Below, one piece after another: positions 1 through 6,998 of a stretch of 24,550 nucleotides of DNA (within the stretch, counting starts at the first letter, position 1; each line of letters starts with the position of its first letter). The position numbers and the translations under genes are program-made. The DNA comes from Nitrospinaceae bacterium. Lineage in GTDB: Bacteria > Nitrospinota > Nitrospinia > Nitrospinales > VA-1. Under the pieces are notes generated by a model. That model was not told the origin of the DNA and did not search any database. It saw only the letters and a program-made list of their open reading frames with translations. The DNA lies in the NCBI GenBank assembly GCA_029261675.1, contig JAJDBA010000060.1, forward strand, positions 1-24,550, in the 5' to 3' direction.

Positions 1-329
1 ACAGGTAGGATGAGACCTTCGAGGTCATCTGGGTCCATTTGCGCATCTCCTGCCATCACCACGGCAATATCGACTTGATTTTCAAGGCTGGCTTTGTATC
101 CCGAACAAATTGCTGCACCCACACCACGATTTTCTTCATGATGAATTAATTGGATGCGTGTATCGCTTGCCATTCTTTCTCGCACTTTTTCAGATGTCGC
201 ATCCAGACTGCAATCATCGATCACATATATATGATCTACCCAGTGGGGTATGGACTGCAAAACTTTTTGAATCAGTTTCTGCTCGTTGTGGGCAGGAACG
301 ACAATGGAGATCACTTTATTTTTAAACAT
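1..329 (-). CDS. Family 2 glycosyltransferase, N-terminal part (runs off the window)
   Basis: This is the first 109 codons of a GT-A fold glycosyltransferase whose 3' end lies beyond position 1. The ATG at 327-329 directly abuts the TAA of the upstream DUF2723 gene (330-332), so the two are almost certainly translationally coupled. The protein begins MFKNKVISIVVPAHNEQKL, the typical first strand and nucleotide-sugar loop of family 2. It continues with YVIDDCSLDAT (the usual DD-S-DxT motif), HHEENRGVGAAICSGYKA and VVMAGDAQMDPDDL, which holds the metal-binding DxxxD-type stretch. This layout is closest to the dolichol/undecaprenyl-phosphate sugar transferases (DPM1-like) that make lipid-linked sugar donors. 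Acceptor and sugar cannot be told from the sequence. Pairing with a GT-C membrane transferase suggests that it charges the lipid carrier used by its neighbour (inference). Confidence 0.88.
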   Translation of the reverse strand, partial: MFKNKVISIVVPAHNEQKLIQKVLQSIPHWVDHIYVIDDCSLDATSEKVRERMASDTRIQLIHHEENRGVGAAICSGYKASLENQVDIAVVMAGDAQMDPDDLEGLILP

Positions 330-2528
330 TTATTGGGTTGTCTCCAAAAATTGTTTTACCCTTTTAATCCTCTTGAAATCTTTTAACGTTTTCATTTTTT
401 TGTTTGCAACATTAAAAGATAAAATTGTTTCTTTCCTGTTACCGGAAACGATCCAGGCATAGGTTTTCTCTATGTATGGACGGAAAGCATCTGGCTCAAT
501 ATTCGAAGCGCGGTTAAAAGAATTGATCGCCGCCTGATAGTTCTTTTCGCTTTTGAGCAACAGTCCTTCTGCTAAAGGTGTTTGAAACTTATCTGGAAAA
601 GATTTTCTCATTTTTTTCCATAGTCGTCTTGCTTCTTTTTTCTTATCATCAAGAATCAGATTGTCCACCATTTTTAAATGCCAATCGGCACCCTTATGAC
701 CGAGAAAATCGTAAAGCACTTTTAAAACCTCTCGTTCTTCATCATAATTTTTGCTTGCATGGAATTGATTTGCAAAAGAAATTAGAAAATATGCTACTTT
801 TTGAATCCATTTTGATTCTCGTTGGAAACCGGGCTTTCTAAATTCTTCTTCCATCCAATCTTTGAATTCATTAAATCCATCTTGTGCATTTATAAGCGAT
901 TTATTATTGTCTAAAGGGAATTTTAGCAACAGGTTTTTGTGCGGAATTAGTTCTTCAGCAAGTGGAAACTCCTCAAACAACAACCAGTTCTGCTCAATGA
1001 GCACGGGTCTGGATTTTGTATTGTCCCTGAAAAACTGCATCATGTAATTGAAAGCCGCTTCTCTGGTGCCAAACTGATATTTTTTTCGGTCCGGAAGTTC
1101 TAATTTGGGGTAACGTTTTGGAGTCAGATAGGAAGCGGGATCGGCTTCGATAAAATCGGCAGCTTTGACCAAAGCCACATCGTCCCGTAATCGCATCACA
1201 TCCAGATAATAGGCCATACTGAACCAGGAAATTTCTGTTACAAGAATGCTTTCATCGTCTACAGACAGCAATTCTTTTTTCAATAAGGTTTCGGCAAAAT
1301 AATTATTAGACCTGTCTACCTGCAAATAGTTCGAAATCATAAGCCAAAAAATGCAGGCTCCCGATATTGCGCCGATACTGAATCGCAACGTTCTCTTTAA
1401 TTGTGCGTTTTTTTCTGTGTTGGCAATATTATTTATCGAGGAGGACAGTTTTTCGTAAAAAATCCAATAAAAAAAGAGTGCCGCCCATAAACAGGCAACA
1501 ATGTAGGAAGGAAAATAACTCTCTTTTCGCCATCCAACGAAAAATGCCGCATTCACCGCCGTGATAAGGAATAAGAATATGAAAAGAGGTCGATTTTTTT
1601 TCGCACATAATACCGAGCCCCCTAAAAAACCTACCACCATCAGCCAGGTAAATTGCCGAGCCAAGTCCTCCGTCAATCGCCAAAAAACATAACCCGCCTT
1701 GGATGCTATCGATAGAACTTCACTCCCAAACGATGGAATCTCTTGGGAGACGCCCTCTGATGAGTATTTACCTAATTTCGAAAAATGCAAGTCGGCGTGG
1801 CGACGATCTGTCACTTGATCAAAAAAATTTTGCAACGTTTCCGGATTTCCCCAATCGATAATCGGCTCCGCCATTGACCGAATTGGTAAATAAAGGTAGA
1901 CAGAAAATCCCACTAAAAATATCAAACTAGTTAGACCCAGGTTTTTTATTTTTTCTTTTTTTATCCAGAAGAAAAATAGAATCAAAATAGCTGGGAGATA
2001 AAAAGCCACTGTTCCATGATTCCCGGCACTCAATCCAAAACATAGGGCGGCAAGATAAAGATACCTGACATCCTCTTTCACCTTCCATGACAATAGGAAA
2101 TAAATTATCAAGCTCGTAAAAAAAGAGTGAAGAGTATAGACTTCGGCAATCAGCGAGTTGGACCAAAAAGGAGAAGTAAATGCCAGTAGAGCCGAGGGTA
2201 AAAAAGCAGGCAGTTCTCTTGATTCAGGGGTGCTTTTCGGAAAACATAATTCAAGAATCCTGATTATGGATAAATAAAGGATAACCAATGTCAAGCAAGC
2301 AAATAAAGCAGAGAAGAGATTGACCCGAAAGGCAATGGAACCTAAGGGTAAAAAAGTTATCACTTTGGAGATTAAGTTGTAAGCGGGAAACCCTGAAGGA
2401 TGACTGATGCTCAGAGCGAAAGATGTATCTACGAATTCAGGTGTGTCTTGATAACCAATGGATGGAGCAAGAGTAGAAAGGTAAAAACAACCCGGAATTA
2501 AAAATAAAAAAAAACAGGACGAATGCAA
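330..2528 (-). CDS. DUF2723 / GT117-type polytopic membrane glycosyltransferase with C-terminal TPR-like region
   Basis: A 732-residue protein with about ten hydrophobic segments in its first ~400 residues and a soluble C-terminal half. The N-terminal signature is that of DUF2723 (TMEM260-like, GT117): STLAPSIGYQDTPEF at residues 18-32 with acidic D28 and E31, then SHPSGFPAYNL at 42-52. Family members use lipid-linked sugars, and the human relative O-mannosylates protein. The C-terminal 80 residues (AEGLLLKSEKNYQAAINSF, then IEPDAFRPYIEKTYAW) look like TPR helices. The only start in this frame near the N-terminus is TTG at 2526-2528. Two ATGs lie just upstream in the other frames, separated from the body by a run of nine T (2506-2514), so the annotated N-terminus is uncertain. 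The gene follows the pilA terminator on the same strand and is joined without a gap to the GT2 gene. Pilin glycosylation is a possible role but unproven. Confidence 0.82.
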   Translation of the reverse strand: MHSSCFFLFLIPGCFYLSTLAPSIGYQDTPEFVDTSFALSISHPSGFPAYNLISKVITFLPLGSIAFRVNLFSALFACLTLVILYLSIIRILELCFPKSTPESRELPAFLPSALLAFTSPFWSNSLIAEVYTLHSFFTSLIIYFLLSWKVKEDVRYLYLAALCFGLSAGNHGTVAFYLPAILILFFFWIKKEKIKNLGLTSLIFLVGFSVYLYLPIRSMAEPIIDWGNPETLQNFFDQVTDRRHADLHFSKLGKYSSEGVSQEIPSFGSEVLSIASKAGYVFWRLTEDLARQFTWLMVVGFLGGSVLCAKKNRPLFIFLFLITAVNAAFFVGWRKESYFPSYIVACLWAALFFYWIFYEKLSSSINNIANTEKNAQLKRTLRFSIGAISGACIFWLMISNYLQVDRSNNYFAETLLKKELLSVDDESILVTEISWFSMAYYLDVMRLRDDVALVKAADFIEADPASYLTPKRYPKLELPDRKKYQFGTREAAFNYMMQFFRDNTKSRPVLIEQNWLLFEEFPLAEELIPHKNLLLKFPLDNNKSLINAQDGFNEFKDWMEEEFRKPGFQRESKWIQKVAYFLISFANQFHASKNYDEEREVLKVLYDFLGHKGADWHLKMVDNLILDDKKKEARRLWKKMRKSFPDKFQTPLAEGLLLKSEKNYQAAINSFNRASNIEPDAFRPYIEKTYAWIVSGNRKETILSFNVANKKMKTLKDFKRIKRVKQFLETTQ

Positions 2529-2567
2529 AAAACATTCATAATAAAAAGGTACCTGAGTCCAGGATTT

Positions 2568-2600
2568 AAAAAATCCCCTGCTCTACAAATGTAGAGCAGG
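2568..2600 (-). terminator. Intrinsic terminator of pilA
   Basis: Read on the minus strand: a perfect 10-bp stem CCTGCTCTAC / GTAGAGCAGG with a 4-nt loop (ATTT), followed after GGA by six T. It lies 27 nt after the pilA stop codon. It should uncouple the highly expressed pilin message from the downstream glycosyltransferase genes, though some read-through is possible because no separate promoter for those genes is obvious. Confidence 0.9.
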
Positions 2601-2626
2601 GAATAATGGAGTTTTACTACTATTTG

Positions 2627-3010
2627 CTAACTAATCGCCCCTGAAGAGTCAACGTTATAAGTCACGCCAGGTGAATTACTATTGGTAGCCGAGGCAGCAA
2701 AGTTTGGTTCATCGCCAGCAGTAATGGTTATGTTATTGATATCAGCACCTTGGGTAAACCCATAAGTCGTAGTCGAAACAAGTGCCACAGTACAATCATT
2801 GGCAGCGCCGGCGTCTGCCCAATAAGCTTTACACGTCAAATACAAGTTGTGCAGGGTGGCTTTGGTGTCTGAATCATAAGCCCGTGTTTTATAAGCGCTA
2901 AACTGAGGAATCGCGATAGCCGCCAAAATACCGATAATGGCGATAACGATCAACAACTCAATCAAGGTAAAACCCTTTTCACCTTCTACTTTTCTAAATC
3001 TTGATAGCAT
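2627..3010 (-). CDS. pilA: Type IV major pilin (PilA-like)
   Basis: A 127-residue prepilin. The short basic leader MLSRFRKVEGEKG is followed by the cleavage site G/F and the hallmark FTLIELLIVIAIIGILAAIA, with Glu at mature position 5, recognised by the prepilin peptidase/methylase PilD. Mature length is about 114 residues, a small T4a pilin. The globular part has two cysteines (in LTCKAYW and AANDCTV) that could form a disulfide, and a Ser/Thr/Asn-rich C-terminus. The start is supported by the Shine-Dalgarno CGGGAG six bases before the ATG. It is monocistronic in appearance, with its own sigma-54-like promoter upstream and a strong terminator downstream, as expected for an abundant fibre subunit. 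Of all pilin-like proteins here it is the only one with the compact major-pilin form. Confidence 0.95.
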   Translation of the reverse strand: MLSRFRKVEGEKGFTLIELLIVIAIIGILAAIAIPQFSAYKTRAYDSDTKATLHNLYLTCKAYWADAGAANDCTVALVSTTTYGFTQGADINNITITAGDEPNFAASATNSNSPGVTYNVDSSGAIS

Positions 3011-3077
3011 TTTTTTCTCCCGTAATTAATTAACAATTTAGATGCTGCAATATTTTTATGCTTTTGGTTCTTTATAG

Positions 3078-3093
3078 AGCAAACCTCATGCCT
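3078..3093 (-). promoter_or_regulatory. Sigma-54 (RpoN) -24/-12 promoter of pilA
   Basis: Minus-strand AGGCATGAGGTTTGCT matches the sigma-54 consensus TGGCACG-N4-TTGCW at nearly all informative positions. The invariant GG (-24) and GC (-12) are separated by exactly 10 bases. The expected start of transcription is near 3067, giving a 5' leader of about 55 nt with a good Shine-Dalgarno. PilS/PilR-controlled sigma-54 transcription of pilA is well known in other bacteria. No regulator gene is in the window. Confidence 0.72.
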
Positions 3094-3198
3094 TTTTCTG
3101 AAAATATAGATAAATCATTATAACTCAAATGAAAATAATATGTTATGGAATCTGGGATAATTTTCATTACGAGATTTAACTGAAATACCGTAAAAATC

Positions 3199-3225
3199 GA
3201 CAAAATTTGTCACTCAAAATTGACA
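3199..3225 (-). promoter_or_regulatory. Candidate activator (PilR-like) binding region upstream of pilA
   Basis: Three TGTC/GACA half-sites lie within 27 bp: GACA at 3199-3202, TGTC at 3208-3211 and GACA at 3222-3225. The first two form an imperfect palindrome. The cluster is 105-145 bp upstream of the -24/-12 element, the usual distance for a sigma-54 enhancer site, and PilR in Pseudomonas recognises TGTC-type half-sites. The same DNA is also the upstream region of the divergent nadD. The intergenic stretch 3011-3318 otherwise holds only AT-rich sequence and no gene. Confidence 0.35.
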
Positions 3226-3318
3226 ATTTTTGTAAAAATCAGGTCTTGCCCCATTTTTATTGGGACTAAAAATTAATGCTACTTGCGATCATACTGATCT
3301 TATGGAACGATTCAGGCT

Positions 3319-3996
3319 ATGACTGATTCTATGAAAAAAATAGGCTTGCTAGGGGGCACCTTTGACCCGGTACACAATGGACATTTGCATCTTGCCGAGC
3401 AAGCGCAAAGATTTTTCAATCTGGACAAGGTGGTTTTCGTACCTGCATACCGTTCTCCACATAAATTGGCTCTTGAGCCGGTGTCTTGTGAGCATCGTCT
3501 GGCGATGCTCACACGAGCACTCGAAGGCCTGCCTCGTTTTTCGATGGATAAAATTGAAATAAATAAGAATGAAGTTTCATACACCATTGAAACCTTGAAA
3601 GAGTTGCAATCGAATCACCCTGATTGGAATATATTCCTCATACTAGGGGCGGACGCATTTCAGGCTATTGATACATGGAAGCAATGCTCGCAGCTTCTGG
3701 ATTACTGCAATATTTTGGTAGGCACTCGACCTGGTGCTGAATTACAGGTTTCAGATTCGGTTAAGAATAAACTTATCCTAAGTGCATCAGCAACGGATGT
3801 GAAAGTTTTTAAAAACCTCGAGAAGGGAACTGGGGTTACCTTTTTTCAAATATCCCCTCTTGATATTTCATCCAAAAATATTCGTCAGAGAATTTACAGG
3901 GAGGAAGAAGTTAAAAACTTGTTGCCCCCTTCCGTTGATCATTATATTATGCAATATCGACTTTATCGGGATGACTCCCCTCCAATAGTGGCTTGA
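3319..3996 (+). CDS. nadD: Nicotinate-nucleotide adenylyltransferase
   Basis: A cytoplasmic enzyme of NAD biosynthesis that joins nicotinate mononucleotide and ATP to give deamido-NAD. The 225-residue length is normal for the family. The nucleotidyltransferase signature LLGGTFDPVHNGHLHLAEQA is at residues 10-29, with the HNGH-type ATP-binding histidines. YRSPHK follows around residue 50, ILGADAFQ in the middle, and the C-terminal SSKNIRQRI corresponds to the family's ISSTxIR motif. An in-frame ATG at 3331 (MKKIGLL) is an alternative start; neither has a strong ribosome site. The stop TGA is immediately followed by the ATG of rsfS, so the two are coupled, a gene pair conserved in very many bacteria. 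It is transcribed divergently from pilA. Confidence 0.95.
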   Translation: MTDSMKKIGLLGGTFDPVHNGHLHLAEQAQRFFNLDKVVFVPAYRSPHKLALEPVSCEHRLAMLTRALEGLPRFSMDKIEINKNEVSYTIETLKELQSNHPDWNIFLILGADAFQAIDTWKQCSQLLDYCNILVGTRPGAELQVSDSVKNKLILSASATDVKVFKNLEKGTGVTFFQISPLDISSKNIRQRIYREEEVKNLLPPSVDHYIMQYRLYRDDSPPIVA

Positions 3997-4350
3997 ATGA
4001 GAGAAAAATTTAATGCTGTGCAGCAATTAGCTGTAGATGCGGCATCTGAAAAAAAAGCTTTTGATATCCTCATTCTGGACCTTCGGAATAGATCGGATCT
4101 TACCGATTCATTTATGATCTGTAGTGCTAATTCAAAGGTTCAAGCGCAATCTATCGTCGATGCCATCCTTGAAAAATGCCATCAAGCTAAAATTAAATCC
4201 TTGGGAGTCGAAGGTTACTCAGGTGGATATTGGATTGTGGTAGACCTTGGAGATTTAATAGCTCATATTTTTCATAAAGAAGCCCGTCTTCATTACGACC
4301 TGGAACGTCTATGGGGGGATGTTCCAGTTATCAAGGCAGTTGGCGAATAA
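3997..4350 (+). CDS. rsfS: Ribosomal silencing factor RsfS
   Basis: A 117-residue protein of the RsfS/Iojap (DUF143) family. It binds L14 on the large ribosomal subunit and blocks subunit joining when nutrients are short. Family hallmarks are present in order: DILILDLRNRSDLTDSFMIC near residues 24-43, then the SxxQxxSI-type helix, GYSGGYWIVVDLGDLIAHIF with the conserved W-x-x-x-D-x-G-D around residue 80, and the end FHKEARLHYDLERLWGD. The start directly follows the nadD stop codon with no gap, implying translational coupling. Confidence 0.95.
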   Translation: MREKFNAVQQLAVDAASEKKAFDILILDLRNRSDLTDSFMICSANSKVQAQSIVDAILEKCHQAKIKSLGVEGYSGGYWIVVDLGDLIAHIFHKEARLHYDLERLWGDVPVIKAVGE

Positions 4351-4376
4351 CAATCCCTGTCATCACTGATGGAAAA

Positions 4377-4763
4377 ATGAAAAAAAACAAACTAAAACAG
4401 TTGGAAGTGCTTTTACAAAATATTCGTACGGAAATTGTCGGCGATGTTGAAAAGAACAGTCTGGAAAGCGAAGCAGAACATATAGCTGATATTAGTGATG
4501 ATGCCGCACGTTCTTACGACCGCAAGCTGCAAGGAGACTTGGAAGAACAGGAATGGAATAAGTTAAAACAAGTAGAAACGGCATTAGAAAAAATCAAACA
4601 AGGTGAATATGGAATCTGCGAGCAATGCGAAGTAGAAATTCCTGAAGCCCGATTAGAGATCATGCCGTACGCAGAATTTTGCATCCAATGCCTGAGTGAA
4701 ATTGAAAAAAATGATGCTGCCGCTCTTGATGATCAGGAAATCCAAAATACCAGGGAGTCATAG
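4377..4763 (+). CDS. DksA/TraR-type C4 zinc-finger protein
   Basis: A 128-residue protein of the DksA/TraR family, which bind in the secondary channel of RNA polymerase. I place the start at ATG 4377 (MKKNKLKQLEV), with GGA five bases upstream, rather than an earlier in-frame ATG at 4311 that would overlap rsfS and add an unconserved 22 residues. An N-terminal coiled coil carries HIADISDDAARSYDR; its D-x-x-D-x-A matches the acidic tip motif that DksA needs to act with ppGpp. The zinc site is CEQC-x17-CIQC with the usual RLE and P between the pairs. DksA versus a shorter conjugal/stress variant cannot be settled, but the intact tip argues for transcriptional activity. It lies in the nadD-rsfS operon. 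Confidence 0.88.
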   Translation: MKKNKLKQLEVLLQNIRTEIVGDVEKNSLESEAEHIADISDDAARSYDRKLQGDLEEQEWNKLKQVETALEKIKQGEYGICEQCEVEIPEARLEIMPYAEFCIQCLSEIEKNDAAALDDQEIQNTRES

Positions 4764-4765
4764 CC

Positions 4766-5968
4766 TTGTCATTAAAACATATTGTTGTCTCTGTCCTATT
4801 TGTTTGCTTTTCTATTTATGTTGCGTTTTTAAACCCTCATGAATCCACTTTCCATTTAACTCAAAGCCAGACTTTCAAACTGCCTACAGTTATTCTTTTG
4901 CTCGCAGCCGTTTTTACAGGCGTGCTGATCAGCGTTGCAATATTCTGGACTTTCAACTTAAGAAACACCTTCTCTCGCTGGAAAATAGATTTGCAAAAAA
5001 GGAGAGTGGAGAAAAAACACAATCGAATCGAAGGTTTGTTTAAAAAAGCTGAGAATTTCTTTTTATGCGGAAGACTCGATAAAGCCTCGACGATTCTAGA
5101 TAAAGTTCTAGATGTTGCTCCAGACCATATTGAAGCCTTGAGTCTTAAAGGAAGAGTTCTTTGCGCTGAGGGGAAAGGTTCCGAGGCTATCAATTTGCAG
5201 AAAAAAGCCCTGGCAGAAGATCCGCAAAATGTTTCTGTGCTGTTTGATTTGGCAACAACATATGCTGAAACAGACCACACCGATGACGAAATAAACCTAC
5301 TTCAAAAAATACATCGTGAAAACGCAAAATCCGTCCAGCCTTTGTTTCGCCTTCGCGATGCGTATCTTAAAAAACAAGACTGGAAGAACATCTTAATCGC
5401 TCAAGATAAAATTCTTCCTCTTATCAGAAACAACAAAGAAAAATGGAATGAAGAATTAAAAAATAAAAGCCGTTTCCTTTATGCTCGAGGTAAACAGGAA
5501 TGGGAACAAGACCGGCGTGATTTGGCTATATCCGATTTCAAACAAGCTTTGAAAGCATGGAACGAAAATTCTGATGCGCACCTCTTTCTCGGTGATGCCT
5601 ATCTGGAAACCGGAAAATCTAAAACAGCGCTTAAAAAATGGATTGCAGGATTTGAGCAGACTCATAATATTCTCTGCCTGATCCGAGTGCAAAAAGTAGT
5701 TTGTCTGGAAAAAGGCGACCCGCAAGAACTGATTCAGATATATCAAAAAGCCATCGACCCAAACCAACCACAAGAAAGTTACAAATATGTCCTGCTACTT
5801 GCCGTTCTATACTTGGAACACGGACAGGCTGAAAACGCCAAAAATATCCTGGAAGAAAATCAGACAGATCATGACCTGTTAGGTTCTTTGTTGCTGGATC
5901 ACGCTTGCCAGCCGTCAAACAACGGATCAAATTTTGATTTAATAAAAGAAGCCATTTTCGCTCACTAG
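4766..5968 (+). CDS. LapA-like membrane domain fused to a LapB-like TPR domain
   Basis: A 400-residue inner-membrane protein. Residues 5-22 and about 40-65 are two membrane helices separated by a short loop (FLNPHESTFHL), the layout of LapA (DUF1049). A basic coiled-coil linker follows, then a long array of TPR-like helices from about residue 92 to 380 (LDKASTILDKVLDVAPDHIEALSLKGRVLCAEGKG-type repeats). In E. coli LapA and LapB are separate partners that control LPS assembly through LpxC degradation; this looks like both in one chain. LapB's C-terminal rubredoxin-like CxxC zinc module is not visible. The start is TTG at 4766, set by GGGAG eight bases upstream, two bases after the dksA-like stop. 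Function in LPS control is inference. Confidence 0.72.
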   Translation: MSLKHIVVSVLFVCFSIYVAFLNPHESTFHLTQSQTFKLPTVILLLAAVFTGVLISVAIFWTFNLRNTFSRWKIDLQKRRVEKKHNRIEGLFKKAENFFLCGRLDKASTILDKVLDVAPDHIEALSLKGRVLCAEGKGSEAINLQKKALAEDPQNVSVLFDLATTYAETDHTDDEINLLQKIHRENAKSVQPLFRLRDAYLKKQDWKNILIAQDKILPLIRNNKEKWNEELKNKSRFLYARGKQEWEQDRRDLAISDFKQALKAWNENSDAHLFLGDAYLETGKSKTALKKWIAGFEQTHNILCLIRVQKVVCLEKGDPQELIQIYQKAIDPNQPQESYKYVLLLAVLYLEHGQAENAKNILEENQTDHDLLGSLLLDHACQPSNNGSNFDLIKEAIFAH

Positions 5969-5973
5969 TATGG

Positions 5974-6109
5974 CTCCTTAGCAAGGGGAGACAACAAGTC
6001 TATTCCCGTAAGGCTAAAAGAGATTATTCAGATTTTTGCCATAGGTTCGCTGGCATTATCTCGAGGCTTAGTCTCTTTTCGGGGGGGGGCAAAGGTGTGA
6101 AATCGCCTT
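5974..6109 (+). other. Hairpin-rich intergenic region, possible structured RNA or terminator
   Basis: Between convergent genes lie several inverted repeats. A GGGGAGAC / GTC(TA)TTCCC hairpin spans 5985-6007. AAAAGAGA (6016-6023) pairs perfectly with TCTCTTTT (6072-6079) and is flanked by CCCG/CGGG, enclosing a TGCCA/TGGCA hairpin (6037-6055). AAGGTG/CGCCTT spans 6092-6109. A run of nine G is at 6081-6089. No coding frame fits. It could be a 3' structure of the upstream operon or an independent RNA; I recognise no known family. Confidence 0.3.
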
Positions 6110-6202
6110 AACAAAACTCTATTGGCTAGAAGGGTGTTTACTCCTTAATGCGCCCAGAAAATTCTGAATGCTTAAAAACTTAATGCAGAGTCACCTCCCA
6201 CG

Positions 6203-6787
6203 CTAGTGGGATTTGAATAGTTGGTGGCTGAGAATTTTACTGTTCTTCACGAAAATCCAGGTAGAAACCAGCACATTTTTTTTCAGGGAGAAGTACAGTC
6301 CTTTATCCGGATAACGGGCAATGCTATCGCTCATCGTTTGAGGCACACCATACTTTTCAATTAAAGTTGGAACCTTGTCTCCCATTTTGATTCCATTTGC
6401 GAATTGTCCTTTGAAAGTGGGCAACAATTCAATCGCCTCAACTTTTTGTTGTCCACTTAAGGCATGAATCACCACTCCATGCATGGCATATTCCATGGAG
6501 ATGCTGTCGAGATTCGGTTCGGTCCCCCGTTTGACTTTGACTTTTTTGGGAACCCCTAATAGGGTAATGGCTTGGTTCAGAACCATACCGACCTTAAGAT
6601 TTTTTCCAACCACAAAACCTTCTATTTTCTTTTTATTAACTTTAGCCTGTTTTTTTATTACCTTAGCAACCGCTTTTGGTTTTACTTTAGCCGCATTTTT
6701 AACGGACTCAGGAGCTGCAAAACTCAAAGAGAGGGGGACAATAATTAAAACAAGCCACACTGCAAAGAAATGTTTAGCGATTTTCAC
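6203..6787 (-). CDS. Secreted protein of unknown function with an internal repeat
   Basis: I do not recognise a family. The 194-residue product has a Sec signal peptide (KIAKHFFAVWLVLIIVPLSL, cleavage near SFA-A at residues 22-25), then a Lys/Ala/Val-rich linker (about 28-55). Two similar units follow: LKVGMVLNQAITLLGVPKKV at 64-83 and IKMGDKVPTLIEKYGVPQTM at 133-152. Each has a short helix ending in GVP and is followed by beta strands. The pattern G-M-x3-L-x4-GxP is reminiscent of SmpA/BamE-type folds, but this is only a resemblance. The start is GTG 6785-6787 with AGGAGA six bases upstream. A possible -10 box TATACT is at 6859-6864 (minus) without a good -35. The gene seems monocistronic and convergent with the LapA/LapB operon. 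Confidence 0.72.
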   Translation of the reverse strand: MKIAKHFFAVWLVLIIVPLSLSFAAPESVKNAAKVKPKAVAKVIKKQAKVNKKKIEGFVVGKNLKVGMVLNQAITLLGVPKKVKVKRGTEPNLDSISMEYAMHGVVIHALSGQQKVEAIELLPTFKGQFANGIKMGDKVPTLIEKYGVPQTMSDSIARYPDKGLYFSLKKNVLVSTWIFVKNSKILSHQLFKSH

Positions 6788-6998
6788 CGGTATCTCCTTT
6801 CAATAACAAACCGCGGATAACCAGCCGTAAAAACTCAGGCTATGATTGGAATTTAGACAGTATACCTCGCGATACAAAAAATTTAAACATTTATTTTCAA
6901 TCAGTTAACGGACTTCTATGGAGATTGAGCAAAATCTTCTAATCCGCGAAAAACTCAAGGTTTTGGGAAGCTAGTGCAAGGAATCTGACAGGAATAAA

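Noticed and set aside
3302..3320. A GG-N10-GC sigma-54-like spacing in front of nadD
   Set aside because: The -12 block is AGGC rather than TTGC and it would overlap the nadD start codon.
4311..4376. N-terminal 22-residue extension of the DksA-like protein
   Set aside because: It overlaps rsfS in another frame and has no family similarity; the ATG at 4377 has a ribosome site and begins the expected coiled coil.
4861..5280. A 139-codon minus-strand frame opposite the LapA/LapB-like gene
   Set aside because: It is antisense to a gene with clear domains and has low-complexity Ser/Leu composition typical of a shadow frame.
6196..6211. TCCCAC/GTGGGA hairpin at the end of the secreted repeat protein gene
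   Set aside because: It overlaps the stop codon and has no following T run on the minus strand, so I do not call it a terminator.
6812..6962. Similar short stretches around CCGTAAAAACTCAGG and CCGCGAAAAACTCAAGG
   Set aside because: Only about a dozen partly matching bases with no mirrored boundaries; consistent with chance in AT-rich DNA.
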